Assembly (NCBI RefSeq): GCF_023554255.2
Contig: NZ_JAMJWD020000007.1
Span: 1 to 64,000, forward strand
Reading direction: 5' to 3'
Source of the DNA: Phyllobacterium sp. 21LDTY02-6
GTDB taxonomy: Bacteria; Pseudomonadota; Alphaproteobacteria; Rhizobiales; Rhizobiaceae
Length of the DNA stretch: 64,000 nucleotides
The notes beneath the pieces are model-generated. The model was not told where the DNA came from and searched no databases. It worked only from the letters and a program-made list of their open reading frames with translations. Below are positions 27,001 to 35,333 of this stretch, piece by piece. Both the position numbers and the translations under genes were made by a program. Every line of letters begins with the position of its first letter. The first letter of the stretch is position 1.

Positions 27001-27499
27001 CGAACGGGCCCTGCGACGAGACGGCAATCGTCGCGCCCTCGATCTCCAGCCGTTCGACGCGCACGTCGCCGCGCAGCAGCGGCAGCGTCGCAAGACCGAT
27101 GCGCACGGCGCGGACGTCCTGGACCTTGAGGCCGCGCTTCGCATCGTCGATATTCACGCCCCTCGCCTCGAGCGCGATATGATGGCGCTGGTCGAGCGAT
27201 ATCTGGGCGGACTGGATAGTGGCGTTCGCATCCGCACCGGCAACGGATTTGAGGGCATCTTCCGCCCGCTGCGTCAGCATCTTTCCGCCGATGCCGACGC
27301 TGAGAAAGACAAAGGCCGCGCCGCACAGGAGAAGGATGAGCAATGCCGAAGACAGGCATGCGCCGGTGAGCCGCCGCAGACGCGGACGGTGCCTGGGAGT
27401 ATCGACGGGAGTCCCGGCTTGCTCGGTGGCAGACGGATAATGGTGGAGTTCAGTGAAATCGCGCTTTGTGAAGCGGATCTTTTCCGGTTTCTTTGTCAA
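24092..27499 (-). CDS. large AsmA-like/DUF3971 protein with N-terminal membrane anchor (YhdP-type)
   Basis: An 1135-residue protein anchored in the inner membrane by one helix (residues ~48-70, GACLSSALLILLLCGAAFVFL) with a large periplasmic part of repeating beta segments, as in AsmA/YhdP/TamB-like proteins that bridge the envelope and help move phospholipids to the outer membrane. The C-terminal AsmA-like domain (SLTGTFMPAYGLNRLFGDLP, then GLIGITYKLVGPIKQPQIIVNPIS) is characteristic. It starts at TTG (27499); no ATG is near and the ribosome site is weak, so the start is less certain than the gene. It converges with tyrS and is divergent from bcp. Confidence 0.85.
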   Translation of the reverse strand: MTKKPEKIRFTKRDFTELHHYPSATEQAGTPVDTPRHRPRLRRLTGACLSSALLILLLCGAAFVFLSVGIGGKMLTQRAEDALKSVAGADANATIQSAQISLDQRHHIALEARGVNIDDAKRGLKVQDVRAVRIGLATLPLLRGDVRVERLEIEGATIAVSSQGPFDFMTLVPVDDRGLVDLDGSSRAIFDSLASAVSLLDQRETSDISISDTAFNFTVNGAPETLKIVRLDLQETGGPVSIKGSVEWKGRQIELAASVRRAIAGGTIEAFSVFIGKIPLKGEVGTAPVADRDGFKPDASYLAFDNTADLQLDGMAATGSEPQRIWGSVALAEGPIALGNVDDIRVGTNVIFEHVNGSNRIAIKPSRLHFGAFDGVVEGSLVPEAQGAPGYRFELATRRATSAPADSPEPPLPFDAEVSGRYDVGTKTLDVANIAVRPDDKSALLGRAGAVFGDGSPELSLSLQIPEMPVAQVKQLWPVWVATGARRWVIDRMFEGRARQSRIEVLFAAGHFDGPGRPPPLTADEVQVDFTVENSRFHTVGDLPPISEANGTISVRGAHTTIKLQKGVAITPGKRRARVVGGTLVIPWGPQRPVLSELDLDLEGDASAVAEIIGYKPINGLKSLPFGAADIKGNVKTNVLVTFPVSRNAPDGSVKWSAEMELSNVSIARKIDGQLITDADGSISVTQSAAKVEADAKLNGIPASVSLLEPLGDNDGKREQKVTLKLDDKTRNELFPALDPLLSGPISVDIERNGDGGRVATADLTKAEIKIAQIGWTKGAGVKALAKFSLVQNDDNVRIDNLDINGETFRLQGDIKVVDGEMSSADFNTVRLNRGDKIAVKVARTPYGYRVDVKGDSFDARPLLNQITDARRRGEGDGGKQRILVNADIGSVTGFYSEDFSNVSLSYEGVGSNVSGLAFNATSKSGNKIAAVDSSESGARSISLQSKDAGAVLRFFGYYDKMQGGNISVALDSKGDGPLRGQIDARNFTLVNEPRLAKLVSSSPNGTSLNDAVKRNIDVSTVTFERGFSQIEKGRNYINLANGVIRGSTIGTTFQGVLSDPNGNMSLTGTFMPAYGLNRLFGDLPVLGLFLGNGRDRGLIGITYKLVGPIKQPQIIVNPISAIAPGIFRSIFEFQ

Positions 27500-27607
27500 A
27501 TTCCCGAGCCAATTGAGGAATCAATTGGGAAACCGTAGACGATTTCCGTGCCTCTCTATAGTTGCGTATGTGTGGCGCGGATACAATAATGAAAGAAAGG
27601 CATTCCT

Positions 27608-28081
27608 ATGACGATTCCCGACGTTGGCAGCGAGGCACCGAATTTCACCCTTCCGAGGGATGGCGGCGAGACACTTACCCTTTCGGACCTGCGCGGACAC
27701 CCCGTCATCCTCTATTTCTATCCGAAGGACGATACGAGCGGCTGCACCCAGGAGGCGATCGAATTTTCGCAGCTGAAGCCGCAATTCGAGAAGCTCGGCG
27801 CGCGGGTGGTCGGCATGTCGCCGGACCCGGTGAAGAAGCACGACAAGTTCAAGACCAAGCATGAACTGACCATCGACCTCGTGGCGGACGAGGACAAGGC
27901 GGTGATCGGCGCCTATGGGCTGTGGGTGGAGAAGAGCATGTATGGCCGCAAATATATGGGCGTCGAACGCACCACGTTCCTGATCGGGCCGGACGGCAGG
28001 ATCGCCCGCGTCTGGCAGAAGGTGAAGGTCCCGAACCATGCGGCGGAAGTATTGGAGGCGACCCGCGGCCTTGCCGCCTGA
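27608..28081 (+). CDS. bcp: thioredoxin-dependent peroxiredoxin, Bcp/PrxQ family
   Basis: A 157-residue thiol peroxidase reducing H2O2 and organic hydroperoxides in the cytosol. The N-terminal VGSEAPNFTLPRDGG and the peroxidatic motif YPKDDTSGCTQEAIEF (Cys46) identify Bcp/PrxQ; RTTFLIGPDGRI and VPNHAAEVL complete the fold. There is no second cysteine at Cys+5 nor anywhere else, so it would work by a 1-Cys mechanism with an external thiol. AAAGG upstream supports the ATG at 27608. Confidence 0.95.
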   Translation: MTIPDVGSEAPNFTLPRDGGETLTLSDLRGHPVILYFYPKDDTSGCTQEAIEFSQLKPQFEKLGARVVGMSPDPVKKHDKFKTKHELTIDLVADEDKAVIGAYGLWVEKSMYGRKYMGVERTTFLIGPDGRIARVWQKVKVPNHAAEVLEATRGLAA

Positions 28082-28134
28082 CGGCAGCGATCACCGGCGC
28101 GTGGATCAGACTTTATTAACCCTAATAAAGTCTA

Positions 28135-29427
28135 ATGGACGATAGTCGAATCCCACGAGCCGGTGAGCACGCCGTGACCAGAAAGCCCAGCAAAAACACC
28201 CTGTTCGGCCGTAATGATCAACCGCATACGATCATCATCGCCCGCGGAGAGAGCGTGCGCCATTTCACCATACGGCCATGGGCCGCGCTGGCCATGGGCG
28301 GCGTGCTTGCGACGCTTGCCCTCAGCTATTTCAGCGCCACCGCCTATCTCATGTTCCGCGACGACCTCATCCATGGCAGCGTCGCCAGCCAGGCGCGGCT
28401 CCGCCAGGCCTATGAGCAGCGCATCGCCTCCCTGCGCACCCAGCTGGACCAGGCGACCAGCCGCCAAAAGCTGGAGCAGAAGCAGATCGAGGCGAAGATG
28501 GCCGAGTTGCTGGAACGACAGAAGACCCTGGCAAACCGCAGCAAGCGGCTCGCGCCCGTACTTGAGACGATAGGAGAAAGCACGCTGGAGAAAGGCGTGG
28601 CGCGCCCTCTCGTCCCGGCGACCGACAGCCTCGTCAATTCGGACGATGAAGGCTTCTACGGCATCGACCCGATCATCACCGGGCCGACCGGGCCGCGCCA
28701 ACCATCGAGATCGCCGCGCATTGGCCGCGGCAGCACCGACAAGGCCGAATTGCTGGATGCCGTCGAAGATTCGCTGCATGCCGCCGAGACGACGCAGAAC
28801 CAGCATATCCTCGCGCTGTCGACCAAGGCCTATCGGCGCATGGATCGCATCAAGCAGGCCCTCGCCTCCTCCGGCATTGCCGCCTTGCCCGCTGCCTCCG
28901 GCCTTGGCGGGCCGTTCCTTCCGGCCAGCCCGATCTCCGATGCCGATGCGCGGCTTGCCGAACTGGAACAGGCCACGGCCCAGCTCAATGCGGCGCAGTC
29001 GCTGTTGCAAGGCCTGCCACTGGCCGATCCCGTCGCGGAGAGCTATGTTTCGAGCAGTTTCGGCAAGCGGCGCGATCCCCTGCTTGGCATCCAGGCCTTT
29101 CATTCCGGCTTGGACTTTGCCGCGCGGACCGGCAGCAAGGTGCGCGCCGCCGCGAAGGGACGCGTGATAGCGGCCGAATATAGCGGCGGCTATGGCAATA
29201 TGGTGGAAATCGACCATGGCAATGGCCTCGCGACCCGCTACGGCCATCTCAGCGCCATCCTCGTCGAACCCGGTACGGAGGTGGCGCCCGGCGACATCAT
29301 CGGCAAGGTCGGCAGCACCGGGCGCTCGACGGGGCCGCACCTGCATTACGAGGTGCGCAAACATGGCAGTCCGGTCAATCCCGCGCCCTATCTGAGAGCA
29401 GGCCGGTCCCTCGTCGCCGAACTCTGA
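28135..29427 (+). CDS. M23 family peptidase (LytM/EnvC-type) with membrane anchor and coiled coil
   Basis: A 430-residue membrane-anchored peptidoglycan endopeptidase or divisome activator. One transmembrane helix (residues ~52-72, ALAMGGVLATLALSYFSATAY) follows a cytosolic N-terminus; residues ~85-145 are a coiled coil (RQAYEQRIASLRTQLDQATS); the LytM domain is at residues ~310-420. The zinc ligands look intact, HxxxD at 323-327 (HSGLDF) and HLH at 402-404, so it may be catalytic. The start at 28135 lacks a clear ribosome site; a GTG some 13 codons later is an alternative. Its 3' end is convergent with prfB, six bases away. Confidence 0.88.
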   Translation: MDDSRIPRAGEHAVTRKPSKNTLFGRNDQPHTIIIARGESVRHFTIRPWAALAMGGVLATLALSYFSATAYLMFRDDLIHGSVASQARLRQAYEQRIASLRTQLDQATSRQKLEQKQIEAKMAELLERQKTLANRSKRLAPVLETIGESTLEKGVARPLVPATDSLVNSDDEGFYGIDPIITGPTGPRQPSRSPRIGRGSTDKAELLDAVEDSLHAAETTQNQHILALSTKAYRRMDRIKQALASSGIAALPAASGLGGPFLPASPISDADARLAELEQATAQLNAAQSLLQGLPLADPVAESYVSSSFGKRRDPLLGIQAFHSGLDFAARTGSKVRAAAKGRVIAAEYSGGYGNMVEIDHGNGLATRYGHLSAILVEPGTEVAPGDIIGKVGSTGRSTGPHLHYEVRKHGSPVNPAPYLRAGRSLVAEL

Positions 29428-29433
29428 CTGCCT

Positions 29434-30562
29434 TCAGGCGATATCCTCGACCTGCACGTCGGCGCCGTGGATGCGGTGCGCCAGCGCTGCTTCCATGAAC
29501 ATGTCGACGTCGCCGTCCAGCACGTCCTGCGGGCTGGTGCTCTCGACGCCGGTGCGCAGATCCTTGACCAGCTGGTAGGGCTGCAGGACATAGGACCTGA
29601 TCTGGTGGCCCCAGCCGATGTCGGTCTTCGATGCCGAAACCGCGTCGGCGGCCTGCTCGCGCTTCTCCAGCTCCGCCTCGTACAGGCGCGCGCGCAGCAT
29701 CGACCATGCGGTAGCGCGGTTCTTGTGCTGCGAACGTTCCGCCTGGCACTGCACGACGATGCCGGTGGCGATATGGGTGATGCGGACGGCCGAGTCGGTG
29801 GTGTTGACGTGCTGCCCGCCTGCACCCGATGCGCGATAGGTATCGATGCGCACATCGGATTCGCTGACCTCGATGTCGATATTGTCGTCGACCACCGGAT
29901 AGACCCAGACGCTCGAAAACGAGGTATGCCGGCGCGCATTGGAATCATAGGGCGAAATCCGCACCAGGCGGTGGACGCCGGATTCGGTCTTCAGCAGGCC
30001 ATAGGCGTTGTGGCCCTTCACCAGGATCGTCGCCGACTTGATGCCCGCTTCTTCGCCGTCATGGATTTCGAGAAGCTCGACCTTCATGCCCTTGCGTTCG
30101 GCCCAGCGCGTATACATGCGCAGCAGCATGTTGGCCCAATCCTGGCTTTCCGTACCGCCGGCGCCCGAATGGATTTCGAGATAGGTGTCGTTGGCATCGG
30201 CTTCGCCTGATAGCAGCGTATCGATCTGGCGCCGGTCGACATCGTTCTTGATCTCGCGGATCGCGGCCTCCGCCTCGGCGATGATGGATTTGTCGTTCTC
30301 CTCCTCGCCCATGGCGATGAGTTCGACATTGTCCTCCAGCGATTGCGTCAGCTGCCGGATGGAATTGATGCTGTCTTCCAGCTGCTGGCGCTCGCGCATC
30401 AGCTTCTGGGCTTCCTGGGCATCGTTCCAGAGTGCGGGATCTTCTGCGAGCTGGTTCAGATAGCCGAGGCGCTTGATTGACGTATCCCAGTCAAAGATGC
30501 CTCCTCAGCAGGCTTATGGCCTGCTTGATCTCGTCGACCAGCGTCTCGATTTCGGCTCGCAT
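29434..30562 (-). CDS. prfB: peptide chain release factor 2, with programmed +1 frameshift
   Basis: RF2 recognises UGA and UAA and releases the finished peptide. The coding sequence is split: a short first frame ([14 protein letters not shown]...) reaches CTT-TGA at 30496-30491, where ribosomes shift +1 and continue as [15 protein letters not shown]. An AGGAGG element (30505-30500) sits three bases before CTT, as at the E. coli prfB site. The fused product has 375 residues and carries GGQ in [10 protein letters not shown]. The E. coli tripeptide SPF reads SPY here ([14 protein letters not shown]), the form I know from other alphaproteobacterial RF2. The start at 30562 matches homologues; another ATG at 30574 is in frame. 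Confidence 0.95.
30490..30505 (-). promoter_or_regulatory. prfB programmed frameshift site
   Basis: On the minus strand: AGGAGG (30505-30500), CAT, CTT, in-frame TGA (30493-30491), then C. This is the classical RF2 autoregulation cassette: low RF2 leaves the UGA unread, and the internal Shine-Dalgarno pushes the ribosome into +1. The UGA-C context is the poorly terminating one. Confidence 0.95.
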
Positions 30563-30676
30563 TCGGGTATCCATTCCTGAAGATATTCAAATTTCGCGGG
30601 ACCATATTGTCTGGTCCGGCGGATGTAAAGTGCGCAGGTCCCGGGATTTTGCCTGATCCGCAAACCGGCGGAGCGA

Positions 30677-33136
30677 TCAGAAAAGACCGCCGCCGCCGCC
30701 CTGGATGGCCCTGTTCACATTCGGAGATTGCACCTCGACCGGCGCGCCTTCCGAGAAGCTGTCCATGCCGATGACCGAATAGCTGTCGGCCGGACCGGTG
30801 CCGGGCTTGAATGCTTCCATGATGACGTTGGGCTGGCCCTCGGCGGCGCGCATTCCGGTCTTGCGGTTGATCGGAATGATCGTCATGCCTTCCGGAACGC
30901 GGAAATCGACCGAACGCTGGTCCTTCAACGCGGCTTCCATGAAGCTCTTGAATACCGGCGCGGCAAGCCCGCTGCCGGTAAAGCCCTTGCCCATGGGAAT
31001 GGGCGTGTCATAGCCGAGATAGACGCCGAAAACGAGATCGGGCGTGAAGCCGATGAACCAGGCGTCCTTCTCTTCATTGGTGGTGCCGGTCTTGCCGGCG
31101 ATCGGACGGTCGAGGCTCTTCAGGATGGTCGCCGTGCCGCGCTCGACGACGCCCTCCATCATCGAGGTGATCTGGTAGGCCGTCATCGGATCAAGCACCT
31201 GATCGCGCTCGTCGACCAGTTCCGGCTCGTCCTGTCCCGTCCAGGAATCGGCCGAGCAGGCGGCGCATTTGCGCTCGTCATGCTTGAAGATCGTACGCCC
31301 ATAGCGATCCTGGATACGGTCGATCATCGAAGGCGTGATCTTGCGGCCGCCATTGGCGATGATCGAATAACCGGTCACCATGCGCAGGACCGTGGTCTCG
31401 CCCGAGCCGAGCGACATGGCGAGCACCGGCAGCATCTTGTCGTAGATGCCGAAGCGTTCGGCATATTCGGCGACGAGCTTCATGCCCATGTCCTGCGCCA
31501 GGCGGACAGTCATCAGGTTGCGCGATTGCTCGATGCCGTAGCGCAGCGTCGAGGGGCCGGCGAACTTGCCGCCGTAATTCTTCGGCGCCCAGACGCCGAG
31601 GCTACCACCCTGGTCGACCGAGATCGGACCGTCGAGCACGACCGAGGCCGGCGTATAGCCATTGTCGAGCGCCGCCGAATAGACGAAAGGCTTGAACGAG
31701 GAACCGGGCTGGCGCATGGCCTGCGTGGCGCGGTTGAACTCCGATTCGGCAAAGGAGAATCCGCCCACCATGGCGAGCACGCGCCCCGTATGCGGGTCCA
31801 TCGCCACGGCGCCGCCCTCGATCTTGGGGATCTGGTGCAGGTCGAACTGCGTCTCCGATCCTTCCTTCTTCTGGACGAAGACGACATCGCCGACATTGAA
31901 GACCGATTCGAGCGATTTGGCGTTGACCCGCTTGTCATCGGTGATGACGCGGAAAGCCCATTTGATATCCTCGGCGCTGATCGTGCCCTGCTTGCGCTCC
32001 GATACGATCTTGCCCGAGGCATCCCTGTCAGGCTGCAGCCCGATCACGGCCTGCTGCGGCGAAACTTCGAGGATGACGGCAAGCTCCCAGTCCGGAACAT
32101 CCGAGAACGCCTTGATTTCCGAAAGCGGCACGCCCCAGTCGCCCGCGGTCGAGATCGTCTTGTAGGCGCCGCGATAGCCGCGCGCCTCGTCATATTTGAA
32201 CAGGCCGTGCTGCAGGGCGGCGCGGGCCTGAACCTGCAATTTCGGATCGAGCGTCGTGCGCACCGAAAGACCACCCTCGTAGAGCGCGTTCTCGCCATAG
32301 CGCTGGATCAGCTGGCGGCGCACTTCCTCGGTGAAATATTCGGATGCGAACAGATAATTGCCCGTGTGGCGCGGGGTTACGCCGAGCGGCTCGGCCTTTG
32401 CCTCCGTCGCCTCCTCCGCCGTCACATAGCCATTCTCGGCCATGCGGTCGATCACCCAGTTGCGGCGCTCGACGGCACGATCGGCCTGGCGGAACGGATG
32501 ATAGTTGGACGGGCCCTTGGGCAGCGCGGCGAGATAGGCGGCCTGCGCGATGGTCAATTCATTGACCGACTTGTTGTAATAGGTCAGCGCGGCGCCGGCG
32601 ATACCGTAGGAATTCAGGCCGAAGAAGATTTCGTTGAGATAGAGTTCGAGGATGCGGTCCTTGGAATAGGCCTGCTCGATCCGGAAGGACAGGATAGCTT
32701 CCTTGACCTTGCGGCCGATGGTCTGGTCGTTGGTCAGGAGGAAGTTCTTGGCAACCTGCTGCGTGATGGTCGATGCGCCCACCGGCCGGCGCGAACCCCA
32801 GTTCTGCAGATTGGTCACCACGGCACGCGCCAGACCACTGATATCCACGCCCGGATGCTGGTAGAAATTCTTGTCTTCCGCCGAGATGAAGGCTGCCTTG
32901 ACCCGGTCCGGAACCGCCTGGATCGGCAGATAGAGCCGGCGTTCGCGGGCGAACTCCGACATCAGCTGGCCATCGGCGGAGTGTACGCGCGTCATCACCG
33001 GCGGCTCATATTTCGACAGGACTTCGTAATCCGGCAAGTCCTTGGAAATATTGACGACATAGAGCGCAACGCCAGCAGCCGCCAGAAGCGCCATAACCGT
33101 GCCGATCCCGAAAAAATAACCGATCAAGCGTATCAT
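30677..33136 (-). CDS. mrcA: penicillin-binding protein 1A (bifunctional transglycosylase/transpeptidase)
   Basis: Class A PBP that polymerises and cross-links peptidoglycan in the periplasm. 819 residues: N-terminal membrane anchor (residues ~5-28), GT51 domain with EDKNFYQHPGVD (catalytic Glu), ASTITQQVAKN and RKVKEAILSFRIEQ, then the transpeptidase with SSFK (GSSFKPFVYS), SRN (EQSRNLMTVR) and KTG (IAGKTGTTNEEKDAW). An OB-like insertion lies between them, as in other long PBP1a proteins. It ends in a Gly-rich tail. The AMIN amidase gene is upstream on the same strand, with a 281-bp gap. Confidence 0.96.
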   Translation of the reverse strand: MIRLIGYFFGIGTVMALLAAAGVALYVVNISKDLPDYEVLSKYEPPVMTRVHSADGQLMSEFARERRLYLPIQAVPDRVKAAFISAEDKNFYQHPGVDISGLARAVVTNLQNWGSRRPVGASTITQQVAKNFLLTNDQTIGRKVKEAILSFRIEQAYSKDRILELYLNEIFFGLNSYGIAGAALTYYNKSVNELTIAQAAYLAALPKGPSNYHPFRQADRAVERRNWVIDRMAENGYVTAEEATEAKAEPLGVTPRHTGNYLFASEYFTEEVRRQLIQRYGENALYEGGLSVRTTLDPKLQVQARAALQHGLFKYDEARGYRGAYKTISTAGDWGVPLSEIKAFSDVPDWELAVILEVSPQQAVIGLQPDRDASGKIVSERKQGTISAEDIKWAFRVITDDKRVNAKSLESVFNVGDVVFVQKKEGSETQFDLHQIPKIEGGAVAMDPHTGRVLAMVGGFSFAESEFNRATQAMRQPGSSFKPFVYSAALDNGYTPASVVLDGPISVDQGGSLGVWAPKNYGGKFAGPSTLRYGIEQSRNLMTVRLAQDMGMKLVAEYAERFGIYDKMLPVLAMSLGSGETTVLRMVTGYSIIANGGRKITPSMIDRIQDRYGRTIFKHDERKCAACSADSWTGQDEPELVDERDQVLDPMTAYQITSMMEGVVERGTATILKSLDRPIAGKTGTTNEEKDAWFIGFTPDLVFGVYLGYDTPIPMGKGFTGSGLAAPVFKSFMEAALKDQRSVDFRVPEGMTIIPINRKTGMRAAEGQPNVIMEAFKPGTGPADSYSVIGMDSFSEGAPVEVQSPNVNRAIQGGGGGLF

Positions 33137-33417
33137 GTGTATCCGGAATCCATTCCAACAATTGGCATCATACTATCGCAGCATGCTTCGACAAACTATG
33201 CAGATTGCGTCGCAGGATCAATTAAACTCCTGCAAGTACTTCTCTTTATCTGCGCCTAAAGCCGTAGAGTCTTTATCGCTGACGCAATTGAGCGACAAAT
33301 GTGACAAAGGCAAGGACAACCCTCCGTCACACACAATTTTAACCATCCATTGTGGGCTTTGGGCAACGCAACATGCCAAGATCGTTTCGTTACTCATTCC
33401 CTGGCGCGTTTCCGGGC

Positions 33418-34647
33418 TCAATTGGAGCGGCGCGCGGTCTTCAGCCCGATATAGTCCTGCACGGCGGCAGCAAGGCGCGTCGCCACGTGGCCACGCCAGT
33501 TCGGATCGGTCATCAGCTTCTCGTCCTCGGCATTCGACAGATAGCCGATCTCGACGAGGACCGAGGGAACGTCGGGCGCCCTCAGCACCTGGAAACCCGC
33601 GAAGCGATGCGGGTTGTTGATCATGTTGACATCCTTCTTCAGCGAATCGACCACCGACTTGGCGAAGCTGAGCGAAAAAGTGTGCGTCTCGCGGCGCGTG
33701 AGATCCATGAGGATATCGGCAATCTCCGGCGCTTCCGTATCGAAGCTGATTCCGGCGACGGCATCGGCGCGGTTCTCGCGATCCGCCTTGGCGCGCGATT
33801 CCGCATCGGACGCCCGGTCGGACACCGTATAGACGGTGGCGCCCCGGATATCGCCGCGGCGGATCGTATCGGCATGGAGCGAGATGAACAGGTCGGCCTC
33901 ATATTGCCGGGCGATGCGCACGCGCTCGCTCAGCCGCAGGAAACTGTCATCGCTGCGGGTCATCTCGACCCGGGCGCCCGGAATCCTGGCAAGCTCGGCC
34001 TGCAATTGCTGGGCGAAGAGCAGCGTCACATCCTTCTCGCGCACGCCGCTCGGGCTTTCCGCCCCGCTATCGATGCCGCCATGTCCCGGATCGACGACGA
34101 TGGTGAACGGTTTCGGCGCCGCGCTGACATCCTTGGGCGCGGGCGCCGCGACACGGTCGCCCTTCGGCGTCGCTTCGGTCGAGGCGGTCGTCGCGTTCTG
34201 GTTCTTGAGGTCCTCGGCGAATTTCCGGTCGGACGATGCGACGATATCGGCAACCATCCGGTAGCCGGGGCTGGTTTCGTTCTTCACCACCTCCAGCCGC
34301 TCGACCGCGAACGGGCCCTTCATGCTGAAGATGAGCCGGGCCCGCGTCTCGTCGATCAGGCCATAGCGCAGGTCGGTGATTAGGCCGCGAGGCTCGACCG
34401 ATTCCCTGGAGAAGGCGAAAACGGCCTTCTGCATGTCCACCACCAGCCGGTGCGGATTCTGCAGCAGCATCGTCGAGACATCCGGCTCCCGGTCGAAATT
34501 GATGACGACGCGCGTGCGCAGCTCGTCGCCGGCCGCCTGGTAGGTCAGCGCGGCAAGGCCCTCCTCGGCAAGCGCCGGCATGGCGGCATGCACCGAAGCG
34601 ACGATGCCCAGACAGAGAGCGAAGATAATGCGGTAGATTGCGTCCAT
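33418..34647 (-). CDS. N-acetylmuramoyl-L-alanine amidase with AMIN domain (AmiC-type)
   Basis: Periplasmic amidase that removes stem peptides from peptidoglycan, chiefly at the septum. 409 residues: Sec signal peptide (residues 1-~27, ending ALAEE), AMIN domain that targets murein (residues ~30-140), a Thr/Pro-rich linker, and Amidase_3 with its zinc ligands in VDPGHGGIDSGA, GVREKDVTL and FISLHADTI, plus the catalytic Glu in VLVEIGYLSN. An extra segment follows HADTI, as in AmiC enzymes. The M23 protein at 28135 is a plausible LytM-type partner. Confidence 0.93.
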   Translation of the reverse strand: MDAIYRIIFALCLGIVASVHAAMPALAEEGLAALTYQAAGDELRTRVVINFDREPDVSTMLLQNPHRLVVDMQKAVFAFSRESVEPRGLITDLRYGLIDETRARLIFSMKGPFAVERLEVVKNETSPGYRMVADIVASSDRKFAEDLKNQNATTASTEATPKGDRVAAPAPKDVSAAPKPFTIVVDPGHGGIDSGAESPSGVREKDVTLLFAQQLQAELARIPGARVEMTRSDDSFLRLSERVRIARQYEADLFISLHADTIRRGDIRGATVYTVSDRASDAESRAKADRENRADAVAGISFDTEAPEIADILMDLTRRETHTFSLSFAKSVVDSLKKDVNMINNPHRFAGFQVLRAPDVPSVLVEIGYLSNAEDEKLMTDPNWRGHVATRLAAAVQDYIGLKTARRSN

Positions 34648-35333
34648 CACTTTGCCGGTGCGGCCCTAGCGGACCAGTTTCCCCTCAGCGTATCCCTGTG
34701 TACCAGATCATCGGCGCGCTTGCACGGCAAAGACGATCCGCCATCCACTACCAATAGGTAAGGAAGCATAGTTAATATTGTCTTGCGCAACACCCATATG
34801 GCCCAAGGATCGACGTGAATATCAAGAAGGTCTTGTCAGAAGGCGACACACCTCCTAAAAGCAGAGTTGGATTACCCTCTGCCCCTTGGAATCGGGCGCT
34901 TTGATGTCACGGCTAAGGACCGAGCGACTATAAGGCCCGAATGGGAGCGGCGATGGCGAACAGCCTCGACGGTGTAACCGAAAAGAATTTGGCGCTGGTG
35001 GACAGGGATTGTCGATAGCGCTTTTTGCGAACGGCGGATGGCGCAGACAAGGCGCATCAAGCCAGCCCCTCTGGGGTGTTAACAGTGTCGGCACAGCTGG
35101 AAAGCGTGCCATTGATGAGGTCGTTTCGTCAGGAACAGGAATGTTTTTAACAGATAGGATTTTTACCGGCCTGCAAGCCGCGGCTGCCCAAAGGCAGCTT
35201 CGCGCGACGCCGTATCTGTCTGTTTCTGCGAACTTTAATGTATCCGGCAAATGTGAAGATGCGGCGCCAGGCCCCCAGCGGGGTCCCTGGCTGTTCCGCA
35301 TGGAGCGCATTTCAGCCGGGGAGAAGAATCATA
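34648..35333 (+). other. long leader/intergenic region of rne
   Basis: About 690 bases between the divergent amidase gene and rne without a credible gene. Long 5' leaders that let RNase E regulate its own mRNA are known for rne. Here a T-rich patch is at 35141-35162 (GTTTTTAACAGATAGGATTT) and a GC-rich hairpin at 35266-35291 (GCCAGG with CCTGGC, CCCC with GGGG inside) lies 43 bases before the start codon. I could not assign the promoter. Confidence 0.5.
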
